NCBI RefSeq assembly: GCF_036850765.1
Contig: NC_089491.1
Location: 125,936,766 to 126,000,765 of the forward strand
DNA: 64,000 bases
Origin: Saccopteryx bilineata
Lineage: Eukaryota > Chordata > Mammalia > Chiroptera > Emballonuridae
Direction: 5' to 3'
The notes beneath the pieces were generated by a model. It was not told the origin of the DNA, did no database searches, and saw nothing but the letters and a program-made list of their open reading frames with translations. Both the position numbers and the translations under genes were made by a program. This document shows positions 44,221-55,539 of this stretch, piece after piece (within the stretch, counting starts at the first letter, position 1; each line of letters starts with the position of its first letter).

Positions 44221-44475
44221 GAGAAACCGCGCGCACGCCCCGTACCTCGGTCCCCGGCCACTGGCATGCGGAGAAACCCCGCGTGCGCACTGGCGTGCTG
44301 AGAAACCGCGCGTGCGCCCCGTGCCACGGTCCCTGTCCACTGGCGTGCTGAGAAACCACGCTCCCGCCCCGTGCCGCGGTCCCCGGACAGCAGCGTGCGG
44401 AGAAACCCCGCGCGCCCTGTGCCGCGGTCCCCAGCCACTGGTGTGCCAAGAAACCGCGCGCGCCCCCCCCCCAGC
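44221..44475 (+). repeat. About five 50-bp CpG-rich tandem units in L1 D 5' UTR
   Basis: Each unit begins GAGAAACC.CGCG, passes CGCCCCGTGCC.CGGTCCC and ends CCACTGGCGTGC. Starts are at about 44221, 44270, 44299, 44349, 44399 and 44449; the second is short, and the last grades into a C-run. The units differ by a few substitutions each. Confidence 0.85.
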
Positions 44476-45394
44476 CGCTGTCCGGGAGGGGCGCCAAGGC
44501 TGTCCTTCCTAGTCAGGAGATTCTCTCCATGGGCGGGGCACCTCACCCAGCCATTCAAGCTAACAATCAAGCGCTGGGGGGAGGGGCACGCAGACAGCCT
44601 GAAATACTTTCTGGAGCACAGCTGCGGATCCAATCACTGAAATTAGCTTAACCCACGAAATCTACGCACCCACAGGGCTCTAATTGATAAGATCTCTCCC
44701 AGTTCAGCGATCCAAGACAAGAGGCGTGATATTTTTCAGTGCCTTTCGCTAAAGGGGCGGGGGCAACTTCTGATAGACAGAGCCTCCATATTCAGGGATA
44801 TACCTAACAAGAGGGACTTGGCAGATATTAAGATCCATAAAGCAAACAGCGACTAGTGCTTCTTCTTCCCAGCCAAAACAGGCTACCAACTGTGGAAAGC
44901 CTGGGTTGAGTGGTCCAACTGAATGATAGGCGCTGAACAGTCACCTTGACAACAATTGACTCCCAGCCCCACCTGATTACGCTGGAGGCTCTGACTGCCA
45001 GGGCCTTACCCAGAGCCTTGCGCTGAGTGAGGATAGAGTGGGGATTTCCCAGCTCTTTGAGCCTCTTACTCCCCAGACAGAAGCAGTGGCAGCCTCATAG
45101 CTGGATCACCAGGCTGCTAATTCAGGAAGGGGAGACTAGGAAAGAGACTCCAGGAAAGCAAACTCTCTCATTGTTGGACTTTGAAAATGCCAACAAGCCT
45201 TGACTACCAGCGAGACTAAAGCCAATTATATGACATTGCCATAGAATACCATCAACTGCAAATTCCTACCTAAGAGTGACACAGGGGCAGAACCTGGGGT
45301 ACAGAGTCACCGACCAGGAAGAGGGGGAGAAAAAAAAAAGGAAGAAGTTAACCTCTCAAAACCAAGAAAAATCCACAGACTTTATAACTTGTTC

Positions 45395-46380
45395 CACTAA
45401 TTCTTTGTTGTTGTTGTTTCTTTCTTCTATCTTATTGCCTTTATTATTATTTCTATTTCTTCCGCCTCGGTCCTTTTACTCTCTGCCCATCTTATGCTAC
45501 CCTTTTCTTGAACTACACTACCCATCAGTGTTACATTTTATTTCTTTTCTTCATCCTAACTCTCCTTTAGGGTTACACTCCAAAACCCTTAACTCTCACT
45601 CTCTCCCCTTTTGTTTTTTTTTTTTCCTTTCCTTTTTTTCTTCCTTCGTTTCTCTCTTACTCTTATTTTTTCCTTTCTATTCATTTCTTCTTTTCTCCTT
45701 TTTTCCTCCCATTTAAGCCTCAATCACAAACAAATTATTTAATTTGGGACTCAAGTTTTTGTGGGGTTTTTTTTGTTGTTGTTGTTCTTTTTTTTTCTTC
45801 TTCTGCTTTTGTTCTTGGTTTTCCTCTATTTGTTTGTTTTTGTGGCATTTTGGTCACTTTTTACATTGCTTTTTAACTCACTAGCATTCCTCCCAACCCA
45901 AAGTCTCCATTGTATTTAGTCTTCGCTCCACTTAATACAACAGATTTTTACTTATTATTTTTATTTTTATATTTTTCTTTTTTAATTATTGTTTTTTCTC
46001 TCCTTTTTTCTGTTTCCCTCTCATCCCTCTCATTATATCTCTTAGTCGACCATCACTTACAAGCAAATCATTTTATGCTTGTCTAAGATTTTCTCCCCCT
46101 TTTTTTTTTTTTTTGTATTTAGTAGGTCCCTACTCCCTTTTTTGCCCCTTGAACTCTTCACCCCAAATTAGGCCCTCCATTATAGGCAGTTTTTGTTCCA
46201 TTTAGCATAATATAATTCACAGGTCACCACGATATTTCCCTAAGGAGGTGAGAGGAGGGGAAGAGAAGAAAGAAAAAAGGGGGAAATAATAAATTATTAC
46301 TTTTTTTTGTGGAGTGTTTTCCTTTTTTTTTTTTTCCTTTTTATTTTTTATTAATTCCAATTAACACTATCATGAAGACC
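45395..46380 (+). repeat. Pyrimidine-rich 1-kb stretch in L1 D 5' UTR
   Basis: Almost continuous T/C with few purines: TTGTTGTTGTTTC, TTTTCCTTTCC, CTTTTTTTC and similar runs, ending near TTTTTATTAATTCC before ORF1. The same type of tract is known from L1 5' UTRs of carnivores and other Laurasiatheria, so it is a family feature. The complement would be a kilobase of polypurine. Confidence 0.8.
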
Positions 46381-46388
46381 ACCTTCAG

Positions 46389-47384
46389 ATGCCAATAAGA
46401 AAAAGGAAATCGAACATTATGGATACAAAAGACAGAGAGGTAACACAAATAGATGTGGAAAAATCTATGGAGAAAAGATTTAACATAGTGGAAGCCTTGG
46501 AGCCAAATGACAGAGAATTTAAAATAGAAATCTTAAAAATACTCAGAGATATACAAGAAAACACAGAAAGGCAATTTAGGGAAATCAGAAAACAACTCAA
46601 CGATCACAAAGAATATATTACCAAGGAAATTGAAACTATAAAAACAAATCAAACAGAAATGAAAAACTCAATTCAAGAGCTGAAAAATGAGGTAACAAGC
46701 TTAGCTAATAGAACAGCCCAGATAGAAGACAGGATCAGTGAAATAGAAGACAAGCAACTTGAGGCACAACAGAGAGAAGAAGAAAGAGACTCAAAAATAA
46801 TAAAAAACGAGAAAGCCCTACAGGAATTGTCTGACTCCATCAGAAAGAATAACATAAGAATAATAGATATATCAGAGGGAGAAGAGAAAGAAAATGGAAT
46901 GGAGAATATACTAAAACAAATAATAGATGAGAACTTCCCAAGCCTGTGGAAAGAATTAAAGCCTCAAATTCAAGAAGCAAAGAGAACACCAAGTTTTCTT
47001 AACCACAACAAACCCACTCCAAGGCACATCATAATAAAGATGACACAAACCAATGACAAAGAAAAAATTCTCAAGGCAGCCAGGGAAAAGAAGAATACAA
47101 CATATAAAGGAAGGCCTATTAGATTATCATCAGATTTCTCAGCAGAAACTCTACAAGCTAGAAGAGAGTGGACCCCAATATTTAAAGCCCTGAAAGAGAG
47201 GAACTTTCAGCCAAGAATACTATACCCATCAAAGCTATCCTTCAAGTACGAAGGAGATATAAAAATATTCACAAATACAGAAAAGATGAGAGAATTTATC
47301 ATCAGAAAGCCCCCACTCCAGGAAATACTAAAGGGGGTTTTCCAACCAGATTCAAAGAACAAAAGAAAACATAACCACAAGTAA
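46389..47384 (+). CDS. L1 D ORF1p, intact
   Basis: The L1 RNA-binding chaperone, 331 residues, opening with basic MPIRKRKSN. Residues about 40-145 are coiled coil (long E/K/I heptads, TAQIEDRISEIEDKQ); about 150-250 are the RNA-recognition domain (RKNNIRIIDISEGEE, PTPRHIIIKM); 250-331 the C-terminal domain (REKKNTTYKGRPIRLSSDFSAETLQARREW). Length is close to human ORF1p (338). A 331-base spacer separates it from ORF2. It could still supply ORF1p, but its own ORF2 is dead. Start chosen because it is the first ATG and gives the expected basic N terminus. Confidence 0.93.
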   Translation: MPIRKRKSNIMDTKDREVTQIDVEKSMEKRFNIVEALEPNDREFKIEILKILRDIQENTERQFREIRKQLNDHKEYITKEIETIKTNQTEMKNSIQELKNEVTSLANRTAQIEDRISEIEDKQLEAQQREEERDSKIIKNEKALQELSDSIRKNNIRIIDISEGEEKENGMENILKQIIDENFPSLWKELKPQIQEAKRTPSFLNHNKPTPRHIIIKMTQTNDKEKILKAAREKKNTTYKGRPIRLSSDFSAETLQARREWTPIFKALKERNFQPRILYPSKLSFKYEGDIKIFTNTEKMREFIIRKPPLQEILKGVFQPDSKNKRKHNHK

Positions 47385-47715
47385 CAGCTCCACCAAGAAA
47401 ACAATAAAACCAAACTTAAACTGTGACAACAAAAGAAAAAAAAAAGGGGGGGAGAAAGGATGAAGATTAACAGTAGCAAAGGACGATGAAGCGCAGAAAT
47501 ACTCACAAGAAAGGGTACTACAATGAATATGGTAGGTACCCTTTTCATTACTTAATGGTAACCACCCTTGAAAAAACCACCACAAAAACACTTGACTTAA
47601 AAATGGTAGCAACAGAGGAAAGAAGTATGGAATACAAACAAACAAAAACAAACGATAGAAAAACAAAAGAAAAGAATCAAACAAGATACAAAACTAACAG
47701 AAAGCAATTTATAAA

Positions 47716-50700
47716 ATGGCGGTAGGGAACCCACAAGTGTCAATAATTACACTAAATGTAAATGGATTAAACTTACCAATAAAAAGACACAGAGTAGCAG
47801 AATGGATTAAAAAAGAAAATCCAACTATATGCTGCCTACAAGAAACTCATCTAAGCAACAAGGATAAAAACAAATTCAAAGTGAAAGGCTGGAAAACAAT
47901 ACTCCAAGCAAACAACACCCAAAAAAAAGCAAGTGTAGCAATACTCATATCTAATAATGCTGACTACAAGACAGAAAAAGTACTCAGAGACAAAAATGGC
48001 CATTTCATAATGATTAAGGGGACACTGAATCAAGAAGACATAACAATCCTTAATATATATGCACCAAACCAAGGAGCACCAAAATATATAAGACAGCTAC
48101 TTATTGACCTTAAACAAAAACTGACAAAAATACAATCATACTTGGAGACCTCAATACACCGCTGACGGCTCTAGATCGGTCATCCAAACAGAGAATCTAT
48201 AAAGATATAGTGGCCTTAAATGAAATACTAGAACAACTGGATATGATAGACATCTACAGGACACTTCATCCCAAAGCGACAGAGTATACATTTTTCTCTA
48301 GTGTACATGTAACATTCTCAAGAATTGACCATATGTTGCGCCACAAAGACAATATCAGCAAATTTAAAAAAATTGAAATTGTGCCAAGCATATTCTCTGA
48401 TTATAAAGCCTTGAAACTAGAATTCAACTGTAAAAAAAAGGGGGAAAAACCCACAAAATTGTGGAAACTAAACAACATACTTCTAAAAAATGAATGGGTC
48501 AAAGAAGAAATAAGCGCAAAGATCAAAAGATATATACAGACAAATGAAAATGAAAATACGACATATCAGAATCTCTGGGATGCAGCAAAAGCAGTAATAA
48601 GAGGAAAGTTCATATCACTTCAGGCCTATATGAACAAGCAAGAGAGAGCCGAAGTAAACCACTTAACTTCACACCTTAAGGAACTAGAAAAAGAAGAACA
48701 AAGACAACCCAAAACCAGCCGAAGAAAGGAGATAATAAAAATCAGAGCAGAAATAAACGAAATAGAGAACAGAAAAACTATAGAAAAAAATCCATAAAAC
48801 AAGGAGCTGGTTCTTTGAAAAGATCAACAAAATTGACAAACCCTTGGCAAGACTCACCAAGGAAAAAAGACACAGGACTCAAATAAATAAAATCCAAAAT
48901 GAAAGAGGAGAAATCACCACAGACACTGTAGATATACAAAGAATTACTGTAGAATATTATGAAAAACTTTATGCCACTAAATTCAACAACCTAGAAGAAA
49001 TGGATAAATTCCTAGAACAATACAACCTTCCTAGACTGAGTCAAGAAGAAGCAGAAAGCCTAAACAGACCTATTAGTAGAGAAGAAATAGAAAAAACCAT
49101 TAAAAACCTCCCCAAAAATAAAAGTCCAGGCCCAGACGGCTATACCAGCGAATTTTATCAAACATTCAAAGAAGACTTGGTTCCTTTTCTACTGAAAGTC
49201 TTCCAAAAAATTGAAGAAGAAGCAATACTTCCAAACACATTTTATGAGGCCAACATAACCCTCATACCAAAACCAGGCAAGGATGGCACAAAAAAAAGAA
49301 AACTACAAACCAATATCTCTAATGAATACAGATGCTAAAATACTAAACAAAATACTAGCAAATTGAATACAACAACATGTTAAAAAAAATAATACATCAT
49401 GATCAAGTGTGATTCATCCCAGAATCTCAAGGATGGTTCAACATACGTAAAACGGTTTACGTAATACACCATATCAACAAAACAAAGAACAAAAACCACA
49501 TGATCTTATCAATAGATGCAGAAAAGGCTTTCGATAAAATACAACACAATTTTATGTTTAAGACTCTCAACAAAATGGGTATAGAAGGAAAATATCTCAA
49601 CATGATAAAGGCCATATATGATAAACCATCAGCCAACATCATATTAAATGGCGTAAAACTGAGGACTTTCCACCTTAAATCAGGAACACGACAGGGTTGT
49701 CCACTCTCTCCACTCTTATTTAACGTGGTGCTAGAAGTTCTGGCCAGAGCAATCAGACAAGACAAAGAAATAAAAGGCATCCATATCGGAAAAGAAGAAG
49801 TAAAGGTATCACTTTTTGCTGATGATATGATCCTATACATCGAAAACCCAAAGGACTCCACAAAAAGATTACTAGAAACAATAAGCCAATACAGTAAGGT
49901 CACAGGATACAAAATTAACATACTGAAATCCATAGCCTTTCTATATGCCAACAATGAAATATTAGAAAATGAACTCAAAAAAATAATCCCCTTCACGATT
50001 GCAACAAAAAAAATAAAATACCTAGGAATAAACATAACAAAGAATGTAAAGGACCTATATAAAGAAAACTACAAGGCATTGCTAAGAGAAATAGAAAAAG
50101 ACACAATGAGATGGAAAAATATTCCTTGTTCTTGGATAGGAAGAATAAATATAATTAAAATGGCCATATTACCCAAAGTAATATATAAATTTAATGCAAT
50201 TCCCATCAAAATTCCTATGACATTTTTTAAAGAAATGGAACAAAAAATTATCAGATTTATATGGAACTATAAAAAACCCCGAATAGCCAAAGCAATCCTA
50301 AGGAAAAAGAATTTAGCTGGGGGCATTACAATACCTGACTTTAAACTACATTATAGGGCCACAATAATCAAAACTGCATGGTATTGGCAGAAAAATAGAC
50401 ACTCAGGCCAATGGAACAGAATAGAAAGCCCAGAAATAAAACCACATATATATGGTCAAATAATCTTTGATAAAGGGGCCAACAACACAAAATGGAGAAA
50501 AGAAAGCCTCTTCAACAAATGGTGTTGGGAAAACTGGAAAGCCACATGCAAAAGAATGAAACTCGACTACAGCCTGTCCCCTTGTACTAAAATTAATTCA
50601 AAATGGATCAAAGACCTAAATATAAGATCTGAAACAATAAAGTACATAGAAGAAGACATAGGTACTAAACTCATGGATCTGGGTTTTAAAGAACATTTTA

Positions 50701-51540
50701 TGAACTTGACTCCAATGGCAAGAGAAGTGAAGGCAAAGATAAATGAATGGGACTACATCAAAATTAAAAGTTTTTGCTCAGCAAGAGAAACTGATATCAA
50801 AATAAACAGACAGCCAACTAAATGGGAACTGATATTTTCAAACGACAGCTCCGATAAGGGCCTAATATCCAAAATTTACAAAGTACTCATAAAACTCAAC
50901 AACAAACAAACAAACAATCCAATAAAAAAATGGGAAGAGGACATGAACAGACACTTCTCCCAGGAAGAAATACAAATGGCCAACAGATATATGAAAAGAT
51001 GCTCAGCTTCATTAGTTATTAGAGAAATGACGATCAAGACTACAATGAGATACCACCTCACCCCTGTTAGATTAGCTATTATCAACAAGACGGGTAATAA
51101 CAAATGTTGGAGAGGCTGTGGAGAAAAAGGAACCCTCATACACTGTTGGTGGGAATGTAAAGTAGTACAACCACTATGGAGGAAAGTATGGTGGTTCCTC
51201 AAAAAACTGCAAATAGAACTACCTTATGACCCAGCAATCCCTCTACTGGGTATATACCCCAAAACCTCAGAATCATTGATACGTAAAGACACATATAGCC
51301 CCATGTTCATAGCAGCACTGTTCACAGTGGCCAAGACATGGAAACAACCAAAAAGCCCTTCAATAGAAGATTGGATAAAGAAGATGTGGCACATATACAC
51401 TATGGAATACTACTCAGCCATAAGAAATGATGACATTAGATCATTTATAGCAAAATGGTGGGATCTTGATAACATTATACAGAGGAAATAAGTAAATCAG
51501 AAAAAAACAAGAACTATATGATTCCATACATTGGTGGAAC
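47716..51540 (+). pseudogene. L1 D ORF2 relict, frameshifts and lost endonuclease histidine
   Basis: All ORF2p domains are present in pieces. Endonuclease 47716-48440 keeps NVNGLN, QETH and SRIDHML, but the catalytic SDH reads SDY (TAT at 48402-48404). Breaks: a shift near 48125-48135, a stop at about 48796, an extra A in the run at 49289-49297, TGA at about 49364, and a one-base loss near 51484 that truncates the last residues. From 49500 a single frame of 663 codons spans the rest of RT (FADDM intact at about 49815) and the cysteine motif CWRGCGEKG...HCWWEC. It cannot make a working enzyme. Confidence 0.92.
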
Positions 51541-52099
51541 ATAAAAACGAGACTAAGAGACATGGACAAGAGTGTGGTGGTTACCAGGGGTGTGGGGAGG
51601 GAGGACGCAGGAGGAAGGGAGGTAGAGATTTAGGGGGAGGGGGAGGGGCACAGAGAAAACTAGATAGAGGGTGACAGAGGACAATCTGACTCTGGGCGAG
51701 GGGTATGCAACATAATTTAATGAGAAGATAACCTAGACATGTTTCTTTGAATATATGTACCCTGAATTATTAATGTCATCCCATTAACATTAATAAAAAT
51801 TTATTAAAAAAATAAAATAAAATAAAATAAAAATAAAAAAAAAGATCTCAGGTTAACAGTTTCTACTATCTCCTCTGTCTCAACAAGATGCTTCTGTATT
51901 CGCCACAACGGTTGGAGAGAACATGAACATTTGCTCAACTGGGAGTGACACAAGTCACATATCCTTCTGTTTCACTGGCCAGTGAAAGTCACATGACCAT
52001 GCTTAAACTCAAAGTGCAGGTAAGGGTAACCCTTCCTTGTGTGTGCAACAAAGAAAAACCAAAAAATATGGGCAAGCATTTTTTTCAACACAAGACTCA

Positions 52100-53050
52100 A
52101 TAAAGAGACTGAAAAAAATAAAGTAAATTCCAATAAGAATCATTTAGAAAAAAACAAAAACAGTACAAATATACAATAATATGCATGAAAAAAAAGCATT
52201 AAGTTTGAAAGAAACTTAAAAGAATGTAGCACAAACAATGTAAATACTAACCAGAAGAAGCTCATACTAATGTCTAGCAAAATAAATTTTAAAGCTATGA
52301 GTAGGAAAAGCAGTGATAAAGATAAAAGAAAAAGAATTTATTGTTTAAAACTTCTTTCAGAAAAAGCACCCAAAAAAGTAACTCCAATTTTACACAAACT
52401 CTTCCACAGAATAGATAAAGAGAAAAATACCACAACAAATTGTAAATGACCAGTAGAACTTTAACAGCATAACCAAACAAGGATAGTACAAAAAAGTAAC
52501 TTTGCAGACCAACATAATTTATGAACTGTACTAAGAAAAACATTATGACTCAGATTCAGAAACATATACAAAAGATAATGTATAATGACAAAGATTGCTT
52601 AACATTACAAAATCTATTAATATAACTCACCATTATGTAATCTCCTTTAACAGATTAAAGAAGAAAAATAACCAATGTAAATTGGCATTAGATATAAATC
52701 AACATACATCAATGCTAATAGCAACAAAGTAGAAATAGGAAAAACTGTCTTAATAAAAGGTTTAAATAAAAAGTCTACAGCAAACATCAGAGACAGTAAT
52801 GAATGTTATGGCATTTGCTGAAAAATTAGAAACAAGACAAAGATGCTATTGCCTATTCAATATTATAGTGAAGCTTAATATTATACTGGATTACTTATAA
52901 ATATACAATGGTCAATAATTGCACTATTAAAAAAGAAAAAATATAGAAATAATAAAGCTTGTCAAGAAAAATATGTAATTATAAACATGATCTGGTTCTT
53001 GAAATATAAGGTTCCAAAGAATCTATAGAAATATTAATAAGTATTAAGAG
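52100..53050 (+). mobile_element. Probable old L1 ORF2 relict
   Basis: Highly AT-rich, A-skewed sequence with ORF2-like phrases (CAATGCTAATAGCAAC, AAAAATTAGAAACAAGACAAAG, CTATTGCCTATTCAATATTATAG). It is too diverged for domain assignment. Confidence 0.5.
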
Positions 53051-53053
53051 TTT

Positions 53054-53245
53054 TAAAGCGTCGACCTGGAAATGCTGAGGTCGCCGGTTCGAAACCCTGG
53101 GCTTGCCTGGTCAAGGCACATATGGGAGTTGATGCTTCCAGCTCCTCCCCCTTCTCTCTCTCTGTCTCTCTCTCCTCTGTCTCTCTCCTCTCTAAAAATG
53201 AATAAATAAAATAAAAATTTAAAAAAAATTTAAAAAAAGAAAAGA
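53054..53245 (+). mobile_element. Short-type SINE, 5'-truncated
   Basis: Starts at AAAGCGTCGACCTGGAAATG, without the GCCTGACCTGTGGTGGCGCAG head, then GGTTCGAAACCCTGGG, GGGAGTTGATGCTTCC, CT tract and A-tail. Confidence 0.9.
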
Positions 53246-53374
53246 AAATGATTACCAAGAGTTTAGTCATGCTGTCATATAGAAAATCAATGTTCAAAGA
53301 CTACTAAAATTTTATATAGCAGCAACATACATTAAGAAACATACTTTTTATACATTAAAAAGTTATATGAATTA

Positions 53375-54350
53375 ATAGATGATAGTGGTAGTTCAGTCAT
53401 CAAGTACATTCATTTTGTTGTATAACCAATCTCCAGAATCTTTTCTTCTTGCAAAACTAACAACCTATACCCATTGAACAACAACTCCCTATTTCTTCCA
53501 CCCTCAGTCCCTGGCAACCACCATTATACTTTCTAGCTGTATAAATTTTAGTACTTTAGGTACAACATATAAATATAAATGAAATCATACCATATTTTCT
53601 TTTTGTGATTGGTTTATTTCACTTATTATATCTTCAAGGTTCATTTATGTTATAGCATGTGTCAGAATACCCTCCCTTTTTAAAGGCCAAATAATATTTC
53701 ATTGTATGTTTATAGTTTATTTTGTTTATCCATTCATCCACTGATGGACACTTAGGTTGCTGCCACCTTTTGGCTATTGTGAACAATGATGCTATATGTA
53801 AAAATATCTCCTTGAAACTCTAACTTCAATTCTTTTGAGTATAGACCCAGAAGTGGACTTGCTGGATCATATGGTAATTCTATTTTATTTTTATTTATTT
53901 ATTGAATTTAGAGAGAATGGAAGGGAAAGAGGGGGAGAGAGAGAGACAAGGAGAGAGAGAGAAACACAGATCTGTTCCTGTATGTGCCCTGACTAGGGAT
54001 CGAACCAGCAACCTCTCTCTGCTTCAAGACAACTCTCTAATCAACCAAGCTATCTGACCAGGACCTGCCATGTTGTTTTCTATAGGGGTTGTACCTTACA
54101 TTCCCACTAACAATGCACAGGGTTACACTTTCTCCACATCTCACCAACACTTCCTATTTTCTGGGGGGTTTTATAGTAGTTGTTCTGACAAATATGAGGT
54201 GAAATCTCATTGTAGATTTGATAGTTTGCATTTCCCTAGTGATTAGTAATCTTTTCATATGCTTATTTGCCATTTATGTGTCTTTCTTGGAGAAAATTTT
54301 ATGCAAGTCCTTTGCCAATTTTTAAAATTGGGTTACTTATTTTTTGTTAA
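53375..54350 (-). mobile_element. Old L1 3' end, antisense, with a SINE inside
   Basis: Complement of old L1: TTCATTTTGTTGTATAACC, CTATTTCTTCCACCCTCAG, GGTTTATTTCACTTATTATATC, GGCTATTGTGAACAATG, AGTGGACTTGCTGGATCATATGG; resumes after the SINE with TTTCTATAGGGGTTGTACC. It is non-coding. Confidence 0.75.
53882..54064 (-). mobile_element. tRNA-derived SINE, antisense, old
   Basis: T-rich end, purine tract, GATCTGTTCCTGTATGTGCCC, GGGATCGAACCAGCAACC, and CCAAGCTATCTGACCAGG. It matches the family of the copy at 8147. Confidence 0.85.
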
Positions 54351-54808
54351 CAAATGGGTAATTTTAATAACCATAGAATTGAGCCCTATAAATGTATATA
54401 GGAATATATGCATTTTAATTTTAGTATAAGACTTGAAAAAGGCCATTTTAAATAATGTATTCTTTTGTGATTACATACACATTTGATAAAGTTATAAAGA
54501 AAAGTAAAAATATTGAGGCTGTGAGTTACCTCTGGGGAGTGAGAGAGAAAAGTGTACTGTAGATGGGAAGATTACACTGGGGCTACCATCATATCATTTT
54601 ATTTCTTAATATTCACATTACTCACATGGTTTCACTTGGATATTTACATTATTGTTATTTTTAATAGTTCATATGTATTATGTACGAGTCATGCCAAAAT
54701 AATAAGTGTTTTTTAAGAAGGAATAGAATAACGGTAAATGGAGGGGGGAGCACTGGTAGATTGGAAACATCAGGTTGTGAATCTTTCAAAGAAAAGAGTT
54801 ATTAAATA
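54351..54808. other. No feature recognised
   Basis: AT-rich, with one stretch (54520-54580) vaguely like an L1 3' UTR. Not assignable. Confidence 0.35.
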
Positions 54809-54822
54809 AAGAATTTTAGGAC

Positions 54823-55198
54823 CAGTCCTGGCCAGTTGGCTCAGTGGTAGAGCATTGGCCGAGCATGTGGAAGTCCCAGGTTTGATTCCCTGTGAGGGCA
54901 CACAGGAGTAGCTCCCATCTGCTTCTCCACCCTTCCCCCTCTCCTTCCTCTCTATCTCTCTCTTCCCCTCTACAGCTAAGGCTCCACTGGAGCAAAGTTG
55001 GCCTGGGCGCTGAGGATGGCTCCATGACCTCTGCCTCAGGTGCCAGAATGGTTCAGGTTGCAGTGGAACAACGCCCCAGATGATCGGAGTATCACCCCCT
55101 GGTGGGCATGCCGGGTGGATCCTGGTTGGGCGCATACCGGAGTCTGTCTGATTGCCTCCCCACTTCTAACCTCGGAAAAATAAAAAAATAAAAAAATA
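54823..55198 (+). mobile_element. Ves-type SINE, full length
   Basis: Head TCCTGGCCAGTTGGCTCAG, B box GGTTTGATTCCC, full body with AAGGCTCCACTGGAGC and GGATCCTGGTTGGGCGC, then an A-rich tail. AAAGAATTTTAGGA occurs before (54808-54821) and after (55200 region). Confidence 0.93.
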
Positions 55199-55539
55199 AA
55201 AAGAATTTTAGGATCTGTTAAATTGAGGTTATACAGCATGTGTGTGCTTGGTATGCAAGATACATAGACACAGAATGTATATTCAAATTATCATTGTGTA
55301 TGGACACAATAGGTGAAGCCAAATTAAGAAATCAGCAATGTAGAAACTGTTGCTAGATATTATTAACAGTGAACATTTAAACCAATGAAACACAAATATA
55401 CATATACATAATATTTTAAATATATTTATAAAATTAAATTCAAAGTTTGAGATCACTTTAAAAATATTTACAACCTGATTGTTAAGAAAAAATATGTATA
55501 AGCAAATGGCCACCACATCTTTATCCTCATCTTCCACAA

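Larger units (their letters stand above)
43974..46388 (+). promoter_or_regulatory. L1 D 5' UTR with CpG-rich tandem repeats
   Basis: 2.4 kb upstream of ORF1. The first bases include AAATGGCGCCATG (43987-43999), a candidate YY1-type site as in copy C. Then comes a CpG-dense block (44150-44520), a moderately GC-rich stretch, and a 1-kb pyrimidine-rich stretch before the ATG. L1 5' UTRs carry the sense Pol II promoter and often an antisense one; activity here is inferred. Confidence 0.75.
43974..51841 (+). mobile_element. LINE-1 copy D, full length with duplication
   Basis: A 7.87-kb L1 with 5' UTR, ORF1, spacer, ORF2, 3' UTR and A-rich tail, bracketed by AAGATCTCAGGTT (43961-43973 and 51842-51854). 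It is the same family as A, B and the 37-kb copy by 3' UTR and ORF2, and a different lineage from copy C. ORF1 is open; ORF2 is broken in several places, so it cannot move autonomously. Confidence 0.97.

Noticed and set aside
44221..44475. CRISPR-like array of repeats and spacers
   Set aside because: Units are contiguous and diverged throughout with no conserved-repeat/variable-spacer alternation, and the genome is mammalian.
44044..44633. Arginine/glycine-rich repeated minus-strand proteins
   Set aside because: They arise from the 50-bp tandem repeat of the L1 D 5' UTR, which is open in several frames at once.
45276..45716. 146-codon frame rich in Leu, Phe and Ser
   Set aside because: It is the pyrimidine-rich tract of the L1 D 5' UTR; composition alone explains the open frame.
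46389..51540. A functional autonomous L1 at copy D
   Set aside because: ORF1 is open, but ORF2 has several frameshifts and stops and has lost the endonuclease histidine.
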